Counted from the first letter of the stretch, positions 40,245-52,639 are shown. The stretch is DNA of 64,000 bases from Chaunax sp. Z400 (GCA_037577475.1 CM075187.1:26297810-26361809), one strand, 5' to 3'. Program-made: numbers and translations. The notes: generated by a model not told the origin, from the sequence alone.

Positions 40245-41118
40245 GAAAATGCTTGAACATCTGAATAGCTCCACTTATAGGAAGCTAGAGAGAAATCCAA
40301 TGAATGAATTCAAATCTGAAGTTGACAATACTGAAAGCTGCATTTGAATCAAACCGGATTACAAAGAAAGAGAGTACCTATCTGACAAACCAGCACCCGG
40401 TCACCCCCATAATCTATAGTCTCCCCAAAATCCATAAACATCCTACTGAACCTCCGCTCAGACCAATAGTCTGAGGAAGAGGCTCTGTTGCTGAGCCAAT
40501 ATCAAAATATGTCGACTTCTTTTAGAAAGATTTTGTGAAAGAATTGCCCTCATATCTTGGAGACACAAAGGATGTACTTAATTGTGTGAGAGATTGTATA
40601 CTCCATCAGAACACAATGCTAGTCTCTCTGGATTCTCTCCATGATAAGCTGTAAACTCTGTCGCCTATTACTTATCCAAGAGAGAAACAACACAGAGCAC
40701 CCGAGCGTATTTTTATTAGCATATTATGAGCATATTATTAGTTTTATGTCTTGTTCTGAGTCGCAGTTATATGCAATATGAGTCCAGTTGGTACTTTCAA
40801 CATGCTGGGACTGCAATGGGGACAGCAACAGCACCCTCTGTAGCTGGATTGGTAGTGGGAAAATGGGAAGAAACTGCCATCCATGATCCCAATAACAACC
40901 CACATCACCCAAGGATAAAACTATACAAACGGTACATTGATGACATCCTGCTGTTTTGGGAAGGGACACAGAGAGAATTGATGGATTTTGTGTCATATAT
41001 TAACAGCTTCCTGAAATTCACCTGTGAGTACAACATGGATCAAATCAACTATCTAGACTTAACCATATACACAAAGATCGGAGTTGTTCACACCAGTTCA
41101 AAACCATACAATATGTAA
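40245..41118 (+). pseudogene. Penelope-like retroelement reverse transcriptase relic
   Basis: At about 40395-40520 one frame reads PIIYSLPKIHKHPTEPPLRP then IV, a stop, then GRGSVAEPISKYVDFF. This is the N-terminal RT signature of Penelope-like elements (the consensus LPKIHK...RPIVSG). From 40726 another frame carries AGTAMGTATAPSVAGLVVGK and then KRYIDDILLFWEGT, the catalytic YIDD box with two Asp. Stops and a frame shift separate the blocks, so it is inactive. No endonuclease part was found. Confidence 0.8.
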
Positions 41119-41239
41119 ACTATGTAAAATGTCTTCAAGATTAACGGTCATTACATTCAAGGTCTACTAATTTGTACAGCTGTACATATTTCAGCAGTTC
41201 TTTTTCAGATTTTAAATTAATATATTTTAAGGAAATACA

Positions 41240-41600
41240 ACATAGTCAAAAGTCATTATAAACAGCATAAAAAATGGGTGGGGTTTTCAGAAATTTGGCT
41301 TTGTGAATGTAATATTTTGCAATTATGAGAATTATGTTTATCAGAAGATTTTTATGTTTTCCTTTCAACAGCAGTCCAACCATTACTTCTATATGTGATT
41401 TATATTCAACAGATGTTTTTGTTTCAGCCATTCTTCCAGTGGTTTCCAAAATAGTTGGGATGACAGCAAGTGAAGAAAATATGCTCTGTAGTTTCAATAT
41501 CTGACTTGCAGAATGAACAGACATTACTTTCAAATTTGAATCTTAATCTAAGGAATTCACTGGAGGGATATATATCATTCATTAATTTATGATGACTTTA
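41240..41600 (-). pseudogene. L1-like LINE ORF2 C-terminal relic
   Basis: The - strand frame 41533-41246 reads, near its end, INIILIIAKYYIHKAKFLK, then TPPIFYAVYNDF. This is the pattern of the extreme C-terminus of fish L1/Tx1-type ORF2. Upstream parts of the element (to perhaps 42170) are too decayed for me to call. Confidence 0.6.
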
Positions 41601-42217
41601 TTTAACTTTGGGTAATATGGAATAGTGTAAGAATTCTGTTTTAAGTCCAAGTGCTCTGGCAGGATCTGTGTCTCTAAAATCAAGCACTCTGTTGAATTGG
41701 TTTGGGTACAAATCGTTAGTCAGTGTCTGTCTAATCAGACTATTGTTACATTTTATTGTCAAATTGAAGTTCTTCAATATATAATTGGCAAAGTCATCAC
41801 TGAGTTGGAATATAAGAGCACTCCCTTAGACAAAAGCAAGAACTGTTTTGGTTAAAAAACAATTTAGGGTTACAGAAAAAAATCATATTTAATACAAATA
41901 TCATTATATGTTAACAAGTTTCCATTTATATCTAGAAGATCTCAAACTGACCAGATATTCCTGTCCATCCATTCTTTATAAAACAAGGATTTATTTTTAT
42001 AAAGGATGTATCTGTTATTCCACATCGGTGTTGAGTGTGAAGCAAAATGATGTTTGTATAACCTTCACCAGTCTGAGAGGACTCACTGATGGTAGCTGGA
42101 TAGTTTAATTTCTTGGTGTTATGATCACATTTCAGAAGAAAAACTAATCCTCCAATAGAATTCAATAAATTGTCTGGAAAAATGTGCCATAATCTATTTG
42201 GGGATTTTAAATGATGT

Positions 42218-42406
42218 TTATATTTCTCTTATTTTTTGGGGTAGGGAGTTCCAGAGGGATGGGGCAGCGACCAAAAAGGCTCTGTCATCCCAGGTCCGGT
42301 TAAATGAAACCCTACGTTGCACATTCTTGGCACGTAGGCAGTAGTTAAGCCTCAGATGTGGGCTCCTTGACAGCTCCATACAACAATCATACTTCACATC
42401 ACACAA
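42218..42406 (-). pseudogene. LINE ORF C-terminal fragment
   Basis: The - strand reads SPHLRLNYCLRAKNVQRRV then DDRAFLVAAPSLWNSLPQKI. The RAF-VAAP-LWNSLP motif is typical of the reverse-transcriptase C-terminus in fish non-LTR elements. Ends abruptly; a truncated copy. Confidence 0.65.
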
Positions 42407-42407
42407 A

Positions 42408-42700
42408 ATGTATTGTCTTCCAAGGAGGTTGTGTTTTCACCTGTGTCTATTTGTTTATTTATTTGTTGGTTTGTCAGCAGCATTACACAAAAACTACACA
42501 ATGGATTTCCATGAAGACTGTTGGGAGGATGGATCTTGAGCCAGAATAGACCCCATTAAATTTTCTTGTGGATCCGGATTTTTTTTTAAAGTGGATCCAT
42601 GATTTTTTAAAAACTAGATAGGATGTTTTTCAACATTTCTTTAATTTCTCAGGGCATAATGAATGGATCTTGATGGAATAAAATCAGGCTTTGGAAAACT
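42408..42700 (+). repeat. Dispersed fish repeat ('ccaaggaggttgtgttttca' type)
   Basis: Landmarks: 'ccaaggaggttgtgttttca', 'cacaaaaactacacaatgga', 'cccattaaattttcttgtgg', 'gtggatcc'. I recognise this as a widespread short element in fish, class uncertain. It abuts the LINE fragment at 42218-42406. Confidence 0.55.
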
Positions 42701-43624
42701 CTGACATCATTTTTCAGTATTTTCATAATTGTACAAACCAAACTATCAATCAAATACTGGAGCAAATAATCACAAGAGATTAAACCAGAAGGAATATTAG
42801 TTGCAGTTCCATACAAAATAATTCCATGTCAATAAACTAGATCAATGCATCAGCAATAATAATCTTTTCTTTTTTTAAAACTTTTTAAAACTATTTTCAA
42901 AAGTTATTTCAATATAGGCCTACATATATGTTTGTTTGTTTGTTTTACTTCAGTAAAAGTAGCACCACAGAGTAAACACTATTATAAGCAAGAGCACTGC
43001 ATTCATACTCTAACTCATGTGAAAACAATAGAAGTCTTGGCCAGGGCTGGACTGGGATAAAAAATTAGCCCTGGACTTTTGCCCAGACCGGCCCACTACA
43101 GTCCGTCAAACACCACCCATTCTTGCACCCCCCCTTCAATACATTCAACCTATAGTACAGGAATACCTGACACAAACCACGTGATTATTTGTTTACTGTT
43201 TAACAAGTTTATACAAATACAAAATAGTTAAACCGGAACAATTCAGTAAAGGCAGAGAGAATATGAATAGATGAATAGATACAGAGAGATATCTCTTATT
43301 GAAATGTCAACAAATGACATCAAGACAGACAAATTTAAAGTATTAACACAAAGTATTAACACAATGTTACTGTAGGCATGTTGTGATGACATTGTGATGG
43401 CATTTGAATGGAAAGGGAGATAATTGTGTTTACCTGTGACGCCTAGTGACAGAAAAGAGAACAGCCTAATTTAATTTCATGAGGCTGTCTACAGGCGCTC
43501 TAGAGGGTCAGCAGCTCAGAGATGTACGTGGGAACTAGGCCAAAAGTTTCTAAACTTTATGGATCATCTGCCATTTACTCTTCTGTGCTGTGAGTTATGG
43601 CATCAACAAACAGAGACATGAGCC

Positions 43625-43805
43625 TATAGAAAGGTCCAGTGTGCAGAATTTAGTGCCATCCAGTGGTGAGGTTGCAGATTTCAACCAGCTTTAAAACACC
43701 TCGCCTCACCCCTTCTTATGGAGGCTGCTACAAATGTGAATGTGCCTTTCTAGAGACAGTGTTTGGTTTGTCCATTCTGGGCTACTGTAGAAACATGTTG
43801 CAGAT
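43625..43805 (+). repeat. Dispersed percomorph-type repeat
   Basis: Contains 'gtgcagaatttagtgccatc', 'cagtggtgaggttgcaga', 'cagtgtttggtttgtccatt' and 'ctgggctactgtagaaacat', a well-known fish repeat recognised from memory. An open frame across it is not a gene. Confidence 0.65.
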
Positions 43806-44463
43806 CAAAACTTTACAGTCAATTTCCTTTTTGTATTATTTGATGGTAATTCTAGAGAAAATAGAGATCGGTTTCAACTGTGACACTTCTAATTGTTGTT
43901 GATTAATTACTAGTGTTTCCCAATCAGTGCATCAGGTCAGCTGAACTTGCAATAATGTTAAATATAACTACAACAAGAATATTAAAATTATATACTGTAT
44001 ATAATATATAACTAGGACCAGATGACATTTTTCCAGGAAATAACTGACTAATAAATGAAAAAGTACAGTAACTTTCTTACTCACTGGCTTCATGAGTGTC
44101 TCTCAGAAACATGAAACATAAGAACAAATACCTCAGTGTTTGCTGGTTAACTTTGCAGGAAACAGGGAGACTTGAACCCTGAGTGGAGACAGTCAGTTCT
44201 CTGTAAACAGCATCATCTGGTGGCCTTTTCATGTTACTTCACCCAGAAACCATCAATCAGTCATCAGATCAAATAAATCTGCCTCTGTTCATTCTTATGT
44301 TGTCTTCGTATGACATTAAACCTGTCCATGTTACTCTAAAAACATCTGTTTCATTATGGAATCTCTGTGTGCTTGCCTGGACTGGAGTTGACTATGGTTG
44401 CTATGGTTCGTCTCCAAGTGCATCATTCTAACATAATCATTATTTAAACTTCAAATGAACTGA

Positions 44464-44703
44464 ATGTCGGCCCAGTTCTCTCAGGCTTTTGGCAGAGTGA
44501 ACCTCTATCCAAGTGCTTTACTGAGACGACACCTTCATCCAAGCCTTTTCTGTGAAAACAACCTTCATCGAAGTTTTTTGGACAGCAAAACCGTCATCGA
44601 GGAGTTTTTCTTGCAGAAGAAAACCTCTCTCCAGGAGTTCTACCAACTTTCCTTTCGATTTTATTTAAATAAAACTTTTGTTTGCTCTATAATTAGTCAT
44701 TAA
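44464..44703 (+). other. Small ORF of degenerate decapeptide repeats (hypothetical)
   Basis: A 79-codon frame in which 44485-44637 is a tandem of 30-nt units (44485, 44515, 44545, 44575; the fifth, 44605, is 33 nt). The translated units are AFGRVNLYPS, ALLRRHLHPS, LFCENNLHRS, FLDSKTVIEE and FFLQKKTSLQE. The first three share x-L/F-x-x-x-x-L-x-x-S. No signal peptide, splice evidence or known family is visible. It could be a chance frame through a degenerate minisatellite, so I do not claim it is expressed. Confidence 0.3.
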
Positions 44704-44915
44704 TCAAACAGCTGATGGAGCATTTATGTGACCTGCAGCAGAAGTTTAAAGCTTTGTTTCTGTCTTCCTCTTCTTCGGCATTCCGTTTGGACGTCCGTCC
44801 TCATCCCTGACCCCAATCACTCTCCACCTACAGCTCCCTGTTTATCTTACCCCACCAAACCCCTTCATCCCCAACTTATCCTCTACCCCCATCTTCCCAG
44901 TTTAATCTCTTCCTC

Positions 44916-45070
44916 CTCTTCTAGATCTTCCCTTTCTTCTCCTTCAACCTCAGGTCCGGCTCAGTCTCCCCATCCTTAATCCTCTTCCTCCTCTTCTAGA
45001 TCTTCCCTTTCTTCTCCTTCAACCTCAGGTCCGGCTCAGTCTCCCCATCCTTAATCCTCTTCCTCCCCGC
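44916..45070. repeat. 65-bp tandem duplication (two copies)
   Basis: The unit starting 'ctagatcttccctttcttct' at 44931 recurs at 44996, and the flanking CT-rich bases extend the match to about 44916-45070. The copies look identical, so the duplication is recent. Confidence 0.85.
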
Positions 45071-45418
45071 ACCATTCCTACAGGACGAAGAAGAGGATGA
45101 AATTTTATTTGGATTAATTAGCGATTTGTTTAATAGGTTTTGATCACATTTGATATTTGAATTGATCTGATGTGATTATGTCTTTATATGTGATTTCATT
45201 TGATCTCATAAAGTTTCATTTGAATTGATTTTAAGTGATTTGATCTGATCAGATCAATCATTATCTCACTAAATTTGATACTATGTCAATATTCCCCAAA
45301 ATTTACTCTATTACATGAACAATAATTAGGTGTAAACTGATCTCACCACAGTTTCTGCTGTGAAATTATAAAATATTTCATCATTTGGTAAAATACAGAA
45401 CAGCAGGAGAGATATTTT

Positions 45419-45462
45419 GCTTTGGATTCTGTTTGTTTGTTTGTTTGTTTGTTTGTTTGTGT
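45419..45462. repeat. (TTTG)n microsatellite
   Basis: About eight TTTG units followed by a short inverted pair (GTCTCTCTGT...GAGAGAGACA) that could form a hairpin. Confidence 0.8.
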
Positions 45463-45736
45463 CTCTCTGTTGGGAGAGAGACACAAACGTGTGATTCCAG
45501 GACCCAAACTGAAGAGAAGACATCAGAGGACCTCAGTAGGACACAAGAGATGAGGGACAGGATGAGAGAGGAGATGGGATACAGATCCAGGATCAGATCA
45601 CAGAGATGAACAACAGCAACACATAAAATGGCTCAAAAGGTATTTTATGTTTTCAAGGAAATATACAATAATAAAGTTGGAGACTCAAAGACCCCAAATG
45701 ATGAAAAACTACAGCAGCAAAACTTGAGGCTTTAAA

Positions 45737-46018
45737 CACAGATGAGGGACCAGACCTGATGAAGAGACAGAAGATCAGCAACAACCCCAGGAGTCAAACA
45801 GTCAAACACAGATGAGGGACCAGACCTGATGAAGAGACAGAAGATCAGTAACAAACCCAGGAGTCCAACACAGATGAGGGACCAGTCCTGATGAAGAGAC
45901 AGAAGATCAGTAACAAACCCAGGAGTCCAACACAGATGAGGGACCAGTCCTGATGAAGAGAGAGAAGATCAGCAACAAACCCAGGAGTCAAACACAGATG
46001 AGGGACCCAGCCCAGTAA
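45737..46018. repeat. 62-bp minisatellite, five copies
   Basis: The phrase 'cacagatgagggaccag' starts at 45737, 45807, 45869, 45931 and 45993. Spacing is 62 bp except the first (70 bp, caused by an 8-bp 'gtcaaaca' insertion). Each unit holds 'ctgatgaagagacagaagat' and 'aacccaggagtc'. The last copy is partial. The - strand is open through several units but is not a credible gene. Confidence 0.9.
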
Positions 46019-46451
46019 GAGAAAGATGATGGAGACAAATCCCACCTCGAGTAAAGAGATGAGACCTGAATGAATGAAGATGATGATGAACAACATCAAA
46101 AAGACAGATGAGAAGAAATGAGATGACAGAAACACCTTCCTCATACTCCACATGGAACAGCATGATCCACTGGTAATCATTAGAAATCTGAATGTACAAC
46201 GTTAGTCCTGAAGACACTACAGAGTATATTTAAATTAGTATTCAGTCTAATGCTGTCTGAGAAAAAGCAGTTATTTATCTCACAATTAACTAAAGGCTGT
46301 GTGTTTTTAGATCTTTCTTTAAGAGACTCTGAGACTTCAAAAATATCCCAGAAGAACCAACGCATGAGAAAATGAGGGAACAGTCCTAATGAGGATAAAG
46401 AAATGAGAAACAGATCCAGGATCAGGACATCAGATGAGCGACATTAGGCTA

Positions 46452-46468
46452 CCCCCCCCCCCCCCCCC
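46452..46468 (+). repeat. Homopolymeric C run (17 bases)
   Basis: Seventeen consecutive C. Likely length-variable. Confidence 0.85.
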
Positions 46469-46769
46469 AACATGTCAAATGTTCCAAAGATGTTTTATGT
46501 TTACAAAGAAATACACAGACTTCAAGTTTTTATTGGAGTGACTCCAAGATGTGAAAAGTCAAAAAGAAACCATTTGAAGACAGAAGAATCAGAGCCGCGG
46601 AGACAGAAGAAGATTTCCACAATATTTTATTTGATCAAACTATGTCAAATATGTGTGAATGTGCCTTAAATACAAAGTCAAAACCAGAAGAATCATCTCT
46701 GTTTGGTGTTTAGATGTACATTTTTACATTTCTCTTTAGTAATTAATGATTATAGATAATTTTTTATAA

Positions 46770-47726
46770 TAATAATAATAATAATAATCTTTATTCATAT
46801 AACACCTTTAAAAACAACTGTCTACAAAGTGCTTTGACAGACCAAACAAAGACAGGAAACTCAAAGTAACATGATGACTGTAAGTGCAAAACCATATAAA
46901 ACAAGATTTGAGACATGATTGAAAGAGTTAAAATTGAGGATAAGAATACAAAGTACATCGAGGTGACATAAAGCTTAGAGATGGGGCAAAGTCAAAGTAA
47001 TGGTCAACAAATACAAGAGAGAATGAATATGATACCAAAATAAATGTAAATAAATACAACAAAGTAACTGGTAATAGATTAATAGAAGATAGTAAAAAGT
47101 AATAAAAAGATAATAGGAGATGACATCACATCACAAGCGTAACATCACTAAATAAGACTAAAACAAAGGGTTAAAAATGATAAAAGAAGGTGGAAGAGAA
47201 TCAAGAAAGATAAAGGACAATTAAAAGAGAATAAAAACACAGTTTAAAAGTAAGAGAAGACATCTGTGACCCAGAATAAAACCAATAAAACAGAAGGAAT
47301 AAAGCAGTTAAAAAAACAGGCCAGCTAAAAATGATAAAACAAGGGAATAAGAGAATAAAAAATAAGAATATAAATAAATGCATAAATAAACAAAGTGAGG
47401 AGGATGATATTACATAAAAATGTGTTTCAGGAAGCGAGGTCACTTATTCAGCGAGCCTTATCTCCAGGTCTTTCCAAAGCCAAGGCGCTCTGACTGCAAA
47501 AGCTTGGTCACCTTTGATTTGATTTGAGCCTTGACTTTGGCACAGCCAGGAGGGACCAACCTGAGGATCTAAGGTTTTGAGCTGGCTCATATGGAATTAG
47601 CATTTCAGTTATGTAGCTTGGAGGCAGCCCCAGACGTGCTTTAAAATTGATCAGTAAAATCTTTAAATCGATTCTAAAACGAACAGGGAGCCAGTGTAAA
47701 GAAGCCACCCCTATATGTGATGTCAT
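46770..47726 (-). mobile_element. 3' end of a non-LTR retrotransposon with (ATT)n tail
   Basis: Reading the - strand, a decayed ORF end (ASLHWLPVRFRIDLKILL, then LGLPPSYITEML, LRSSGWSLLAVPKSRLK, and after a frame shift GDQAFAVRAPWLW) is followed by a T-rich 3'UTR of about 650 bp. It ends 'gaataaagattattattatt' at about 46770. This is the full 3' third of a fish LINE, cut off at its 5' side as expected of target-primed insertion. Confidence 0.8.
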
Positions 47727-48219
47727 CAGTTAGAACCAGTGAGAAGCCTCGCTGCTGCATTTTGGACATTTTGGACAGTTCTTTTTGGAGGTGAACTGAT
47801 CCTTTAAAAGTTAAGGTCTCCATACATGACAACCACATGTTACAATACATGGTTGGTATGATGGTTATTATGGTCATGGTGACCTTAACAACCATCATGA
47901 CTACAGGGTTGATGGGGAATGCCTCGTCAACACAGAGCAGGAAGTGATGGTTGCTAGATATGGTGTGCTAAGTGTAGCATGAAGCTAACAAAGAGACTAT
48001 TTTTATTATTATTTTATCATATTTCATTATTACATATCTCCTGTCAACAATAACAAGAACAGCCACTGGAATACAAAGATACACTAGAGAAACTTTCTAC
48101 TACAAAGGATAAAATTTAATTATTTACTTTATGTGTCATGGAATTTATCATAGGCAAGTATGGAAATGAAAAGGAAGATACTGCATTTGAATTATATTTG
48201 AATCACAATGACAAACTGA

Positions 48220-48362
48220 GACAGGGCTCCACCCATTGGTCCGCAGGTCTGTGTGCATCTCCCCTTCGGATTTTATCTACCTACCCTTAATTTACCTGTG
48301 TGGGTCTTAATTTACCTGGGCGGGCCGCCCAAGTAGAGCCTATGTATGGGAAACACTGAAAG
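48220..48362. repeat. Dispersed repeat ending 'gtatgggaaacactga'
   Basis: The end 'gtatgggaaacactg' resembles the inverse of 'cagtgtttcctac' at 39069. Both are terminal signatures of a common fish element containing 'gcgggccgccca'. The two may be separate partial copies. Confidence 0.4.
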
Positions 48363-49622
48363 ATCCCTGCCTTGCACCTTTGGATGGAGATTAATATCAC
48401 AAACTGGCCCTTGCTGTTCTTAATAATAGGCCATGGCACCCTCCATAGAAATTAAATCATATGACATCCACATTCCACAAAATTATGAATAAATAATCAA
48501 CAGCCTAGTTACAGTGAACAGCTTCAAAGTACTATACAGATCAGATCTGATTTCCAATTCCTTTGGGTATAAGATTTGTATTGATAAGTGGAGATTATGG
48601 TAAGGATTCTTTAATACAAATGTAGTTCAGAGTGCTCCAGTATTTAGATTTCCCTCAGAGAAAATAAATTCTGTCTGTGATTGGATTGTCAACAACATCA
48701 AAAACTAAAAAACATGAAATGAATAAGCGACCTTAAATTCTCTCAAACATGGAATCCATCGCCTGTAATCGTGACAGTTTACAGCGAGTACACAGAGCAC
48801 AGTCTTCTCAGAGCTTAGTGTTCTGTGCTTATGTAACATCAACCCTTAGTCATGCAGGCCTGACTCTTCCTTTTTTTCAACTATTGCAAGGTTTGGCTGC
48901 CTGTTATATAACAAAATCAGGCTGTTCAAACCTCTAGATTGCAGTATTTCTCTCTGATAGCACTAATCCTATACTGTAGTTTGGCATATGATATGGAAAT
49001 GTAGCTATTTTGATGTTTTGCCAGTGGATGGCAGTGTTTTTACACTTGTACTACTTCTGGTTGATTTAGGAACCTGAAGACAGTTGAAGAGGCAGTACCA
49101 CTCTGTCTGATCATTTAAGTTTCCCCATGTTGAAAGTTTCTGACATACCATTTGGTATATGTGACTTTTTTAAATTAAGCAACATTATTTTGCAGGACAT
49201 TAACATTAACAACACTTTGCTTACATACTATACAAAGATTTGAAATGTCAATGGAATCTGAACTTAATCTGAAATTATTTATTACCGTACATTACTGTGA
49301 AATCCTAGTGAAAAGGATTGTAATTTTCCATCTACAGGATTAAGCTGGAATTGGCCTAGGAGGCATACAGTACCTTGTTGCTAGGTAACATCAGTATGAT
49401 AACCAATACTCTAAATGACTGTGAAACAACTCTTTTTCACACTGATGTCTGTAAAGATATCACATTATTCTAAACTGTTTTTAATAGGTTAAATGTATAC
49501 CCTTCACATTGAGTTGTCATTGTTAAGTGTGGCACAGAAAATACTGTTTGCAAATACATTTTATGAGCAGAAGGCTGTATAAAAGGTTTAGTTTCACTGT
49601 TGAGTTTGCCATAGATGCACAG

Positions 49623-49691
49623 TTATGTTGTTTACCACAACAGACTTATGTTGTTTACCACAACAGACTTATGTTGTTTACCACAACAGAT
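49623..49691. repeat. 23-bp tandem repeat, three copies
   Basis: The unit 'ttatgttgtttaccacaac' plus 'agac' is repeated three times without interruption. It is embedded in an open frame (49527-49850) that has no other gene-like quality. Confidence 0.9.
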
Positions 49692-51189
49692 TATACAATA
49701 GCTGTTGAGCTTTTAAAAATGGTCACAGTAAAGGAGGTGAAAGTGCGTTCTGTAATGACATTAGATAAAAGAAGGTTCTTTTTATTAATGATACACTTTT
49801 TTTCCCTCAAGCATATTCAAGGACCAATAAGAACAGTTCTGTCACTTTGAAAGGCTTTTGGCAGGTGTTGCTGTGGCAGATGATGACCTCATCCTTGTCT
49901 GTGGGGGGAAGTCTTTAATTGAGGGCTCTTCCTTGGATCTGTGTTTGTCCAGGCTCAGATATCAGCAACAGATCTGCTTGTCTGAATCAAATATGCCCCA
50001 AGCTGCAGAGCAAAAAAAACACATTGGATTCAAGGAGCAAAGAGACAAAGTCAATTAAACCCTGACAGTTGGGAGGATGTGTAGAGGTGGATAACGAGGA
50101 GATGTGAGCTGATTCTGGCCTTAGGAGCAAAAACACTTTTGGGTTTTAACATAGTGTAGCTTCACTAGTGCTACAGACATGGAAGTCTAATTAACAGTCA
50201 GAAATATGAAAGTGTTTTGCCTTTATTGATTACTTTATATTCACTGATTGTTCAGTATTTACATTTACCATCTGAGCATTTTGGCCTTTCTGCTACACTG
50301 ATCTAGTTCTACTTGCCAAGGAGGTTCTGTCATCTGTCACTGTGTGCGTTTGTGCGTGTATCACTATCACAGTGACATCGCTTGGCTTACATTAGTATAC
50401 AAACAAGAAAACTGACGTGTGGCAGAACTAGTGTGTCAGACACTGGGGACTTTGTTAGGTTGTGATACAGTATGTATTGTTAGCTATGGTACAAAAATTC
50501 TTCATTATGCTTTGTTCTATCTCAGTATATTATGTAACAGTACTTTCAGAATACTCTGTTACAGTTCCATCAAGATTACTCTGTGTGTAGTTACTTGTAG
50601 CAGCAATGCATTGTCTAATGTATTATTTCCAAGCAATTCCATAAATTCAGAGTCAAGGATGGAGTGTTTTAAGAGACAGTTTGGCTGTGCAGGTTTATGA
50701 TGGGAACACATGGGAACATATATGTATTATAACATTTATTATAAAAGTATATTGTAAGAATATATATTATTTGTTTTAGAAAATTGTCCTTTGTTCTTTG
50801 CAAATTCTAGAATGACATATTTACAAATCCTGTGACTGTATGTCACAAAGCAAACTTGCAATGTATTGTGCTCTCATCTCACAATAATTGCCTTTTATTT
50901 AAGGGAGTGTACAATGCAATTTATGAAATATTCTAACATTTGTTCTGGCTCCTCCTGGCAAGAATCTCTTTTTAATTGTTCCTGTTTACTTGCTGATGAA
51001 AGTAGAATCTAATTGCAATATATCCTTGTCCTGCTAATTATCAGATTGCACTACACCAATTAGAGGAGGTTAAGAATGGGGCTATTGTGTTTCATCTTTA
51101 ATGAGCTGCACAACTGAGTCTTTGGTAACTGAAATGAACGTTCAATACTTTGCAACTACTGGGAGCTGACTGTTATCACAGTGCGTCAA

Positions 51190-51665
51190 TCTGCATATAT
51201 TAGAGTGATTAGTGATGCTGCTGCTGTAGGAAGAGGAATAAAAAGTGTGACGGAGTGTTAAGGGTGAACTATTGATAAGAAAAAAATGAGAGTGGGGGGT
51301 GAGCGCTTCCTCTCACTCTCTTGAGTATGTGATCACTGGTCTGCTGCATTACTTCACAATTCCATTTCTCTGTACTCTTCCGCTCCCTCCCTACCTCCAC
51401 CACTCTATCTCTCTGTTCGCAGCAGTCTCCAGTCGCTCTTGCTGCCTCACAGCTTTCTGCCCTGCCACAGCACATCTCTCTCTCTCTCCCCTCAGCTCCA
51501 CTCTCTCCCCAGTGAGGATGACATCCCCAAATCTGATGAAGCAGCGAAGCTTTCATTCTGGCTGGTGGCTTCCGAGGGAGACCCCACATGAATGCTTTTA
51601 TTGGACGAGGTGGTGCTGCGTCTAAGGAGCTTTGTAGAAAACCCATCAGCTGTAGCAGTCTCCTT
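51190..51665 (+). promoter_or_regulatory. cit: Candidate promoter and non-coding first exon of cit
   Basis: A TATA-like sequence (GCATATATTAG, about 51193-51203) is followed by CT-rich, less AT-rich sequence and then a strong donor CTT|GTAAGTAC at 51666. The next exon that could follow, 56832-56933, contains the citron start. This is inference from composition and the splice site only. If right, it would be the leader of a short, kinase-less citron transcript. Upstream ATGs exist in it. Confidence 0.3.
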
Positions 51666-52639
51666 GTAAGTACTACACTGTTTTACTTACTGTACTGCTC
51701 CTGTCATAGATAAGGAAGGGGGTGATGACTTGGGCATGGACAGAATGAAACCAATGTCTTTGCTTTGCATCTCTGAATCGCTACAGTGCATTGTTATCTT
51801 CTCAATTTCAGCATGTTTGAACTATTCAGTGATTTACTGACACCACAGCTGAGGATTTATGGAGTGGTGAGATAGCATCGGCAGCATTCAGGGTGTGCAG
51901 CAGCTCTGTGTTTCCAGTCAGGAAGGAGTGAGCGCTATTCTTGGTCACGACACTGAAATGCTGTGTTTTTGTTTGCCCATCTCTCTTTATCACTGTACTT
52001 ACACTCATCCAGATGTCTGTCACTTCCTGGAGTGGCAATCAAACTTATGCATGTTTGTTTTTTTGTTTTTGTTTTTTTTAAATCAGAAATATGATATATT
52101 TATATCAAGACTGATGAAGTGTTAAGACAAAGTTTATGCAGAGATTTTCCACATGATCTCAACTCACTCCAAGTTCTATTTGTTAAGGTGCTGTAGTGTT
52201 TAGGGGTTGACATTCAGTCCAGAAAGAAGGCTGAATTTTCATACTATGGCAAGACAAGGACTGTGGTTGGAGGATGGTATTTCTATGGTAACAGCAGGTT
52301 TTGTCAGGGGTAGAGGAGAGGTGAAGGAAGCTTTCTGCTGCCTATTCATCTGGATAATAAAATACATTACTGACAGGACTTTATAGAACACGACTGAATG
52401 CTAATGAAGAGATTGTGGGAGAGAGAGAAAATTGTAGATGGATGGAGATATATATGATCACAGTATATAGCATACTGTACTGTATTGTTACATACAAAAA
52501 GCAGATAATGTGATTCATGGTTAATGGGCTGTGCCTCATAAGTTACCTAATATATGTAGACTATATTCATTATAGTCAGTGATATAATCAATTAATGATA
52601 TAGTACCAGTAAATAACATAATGTTACATTCTGCAAGTT

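Larger units (their letters stand above)
36061..51190. other. 15-kb gene-poor, relic-rich interval between bicdl1 and cit
   Basis: No exon with gene-like coding features was found on either strand. I looked specifically for kinase motifs expected of full-length citron (HRDIKPEN, DFGSA, MAPEV) and did not see them. The interval contains the repeats listed separately: yeast-like TACTTAAGTA fish repeat, (CA)n, Penelope-like and L1-like relics, LINE tails, minisatellites. The remainder is AT-rich. Confidence 0.6.

Noticed and set aside
45737..46018. Possible CRISPR-like array (regularly spaced repeats)
   Set aside because: The whole 62-bp unit is repeated with no unique spacers, and the context is a vertebrate genome; this is a minisatellite.
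49858..50058. A short + strand frame (starts MAGVAVADDDLILVCGG) as a possible citron 5' exon
   Set aside because: No suitable splice sites that keep a citron frame and no similarity to kinase or citron sequence could be seen.
51299..51625. A 108-codon + strand frame in the proposed cit first exon
   Set aside because: CT-rich low-complexity translation (Ser/Leu/Pro) with no domain; the exon is more likely untranslated leader.
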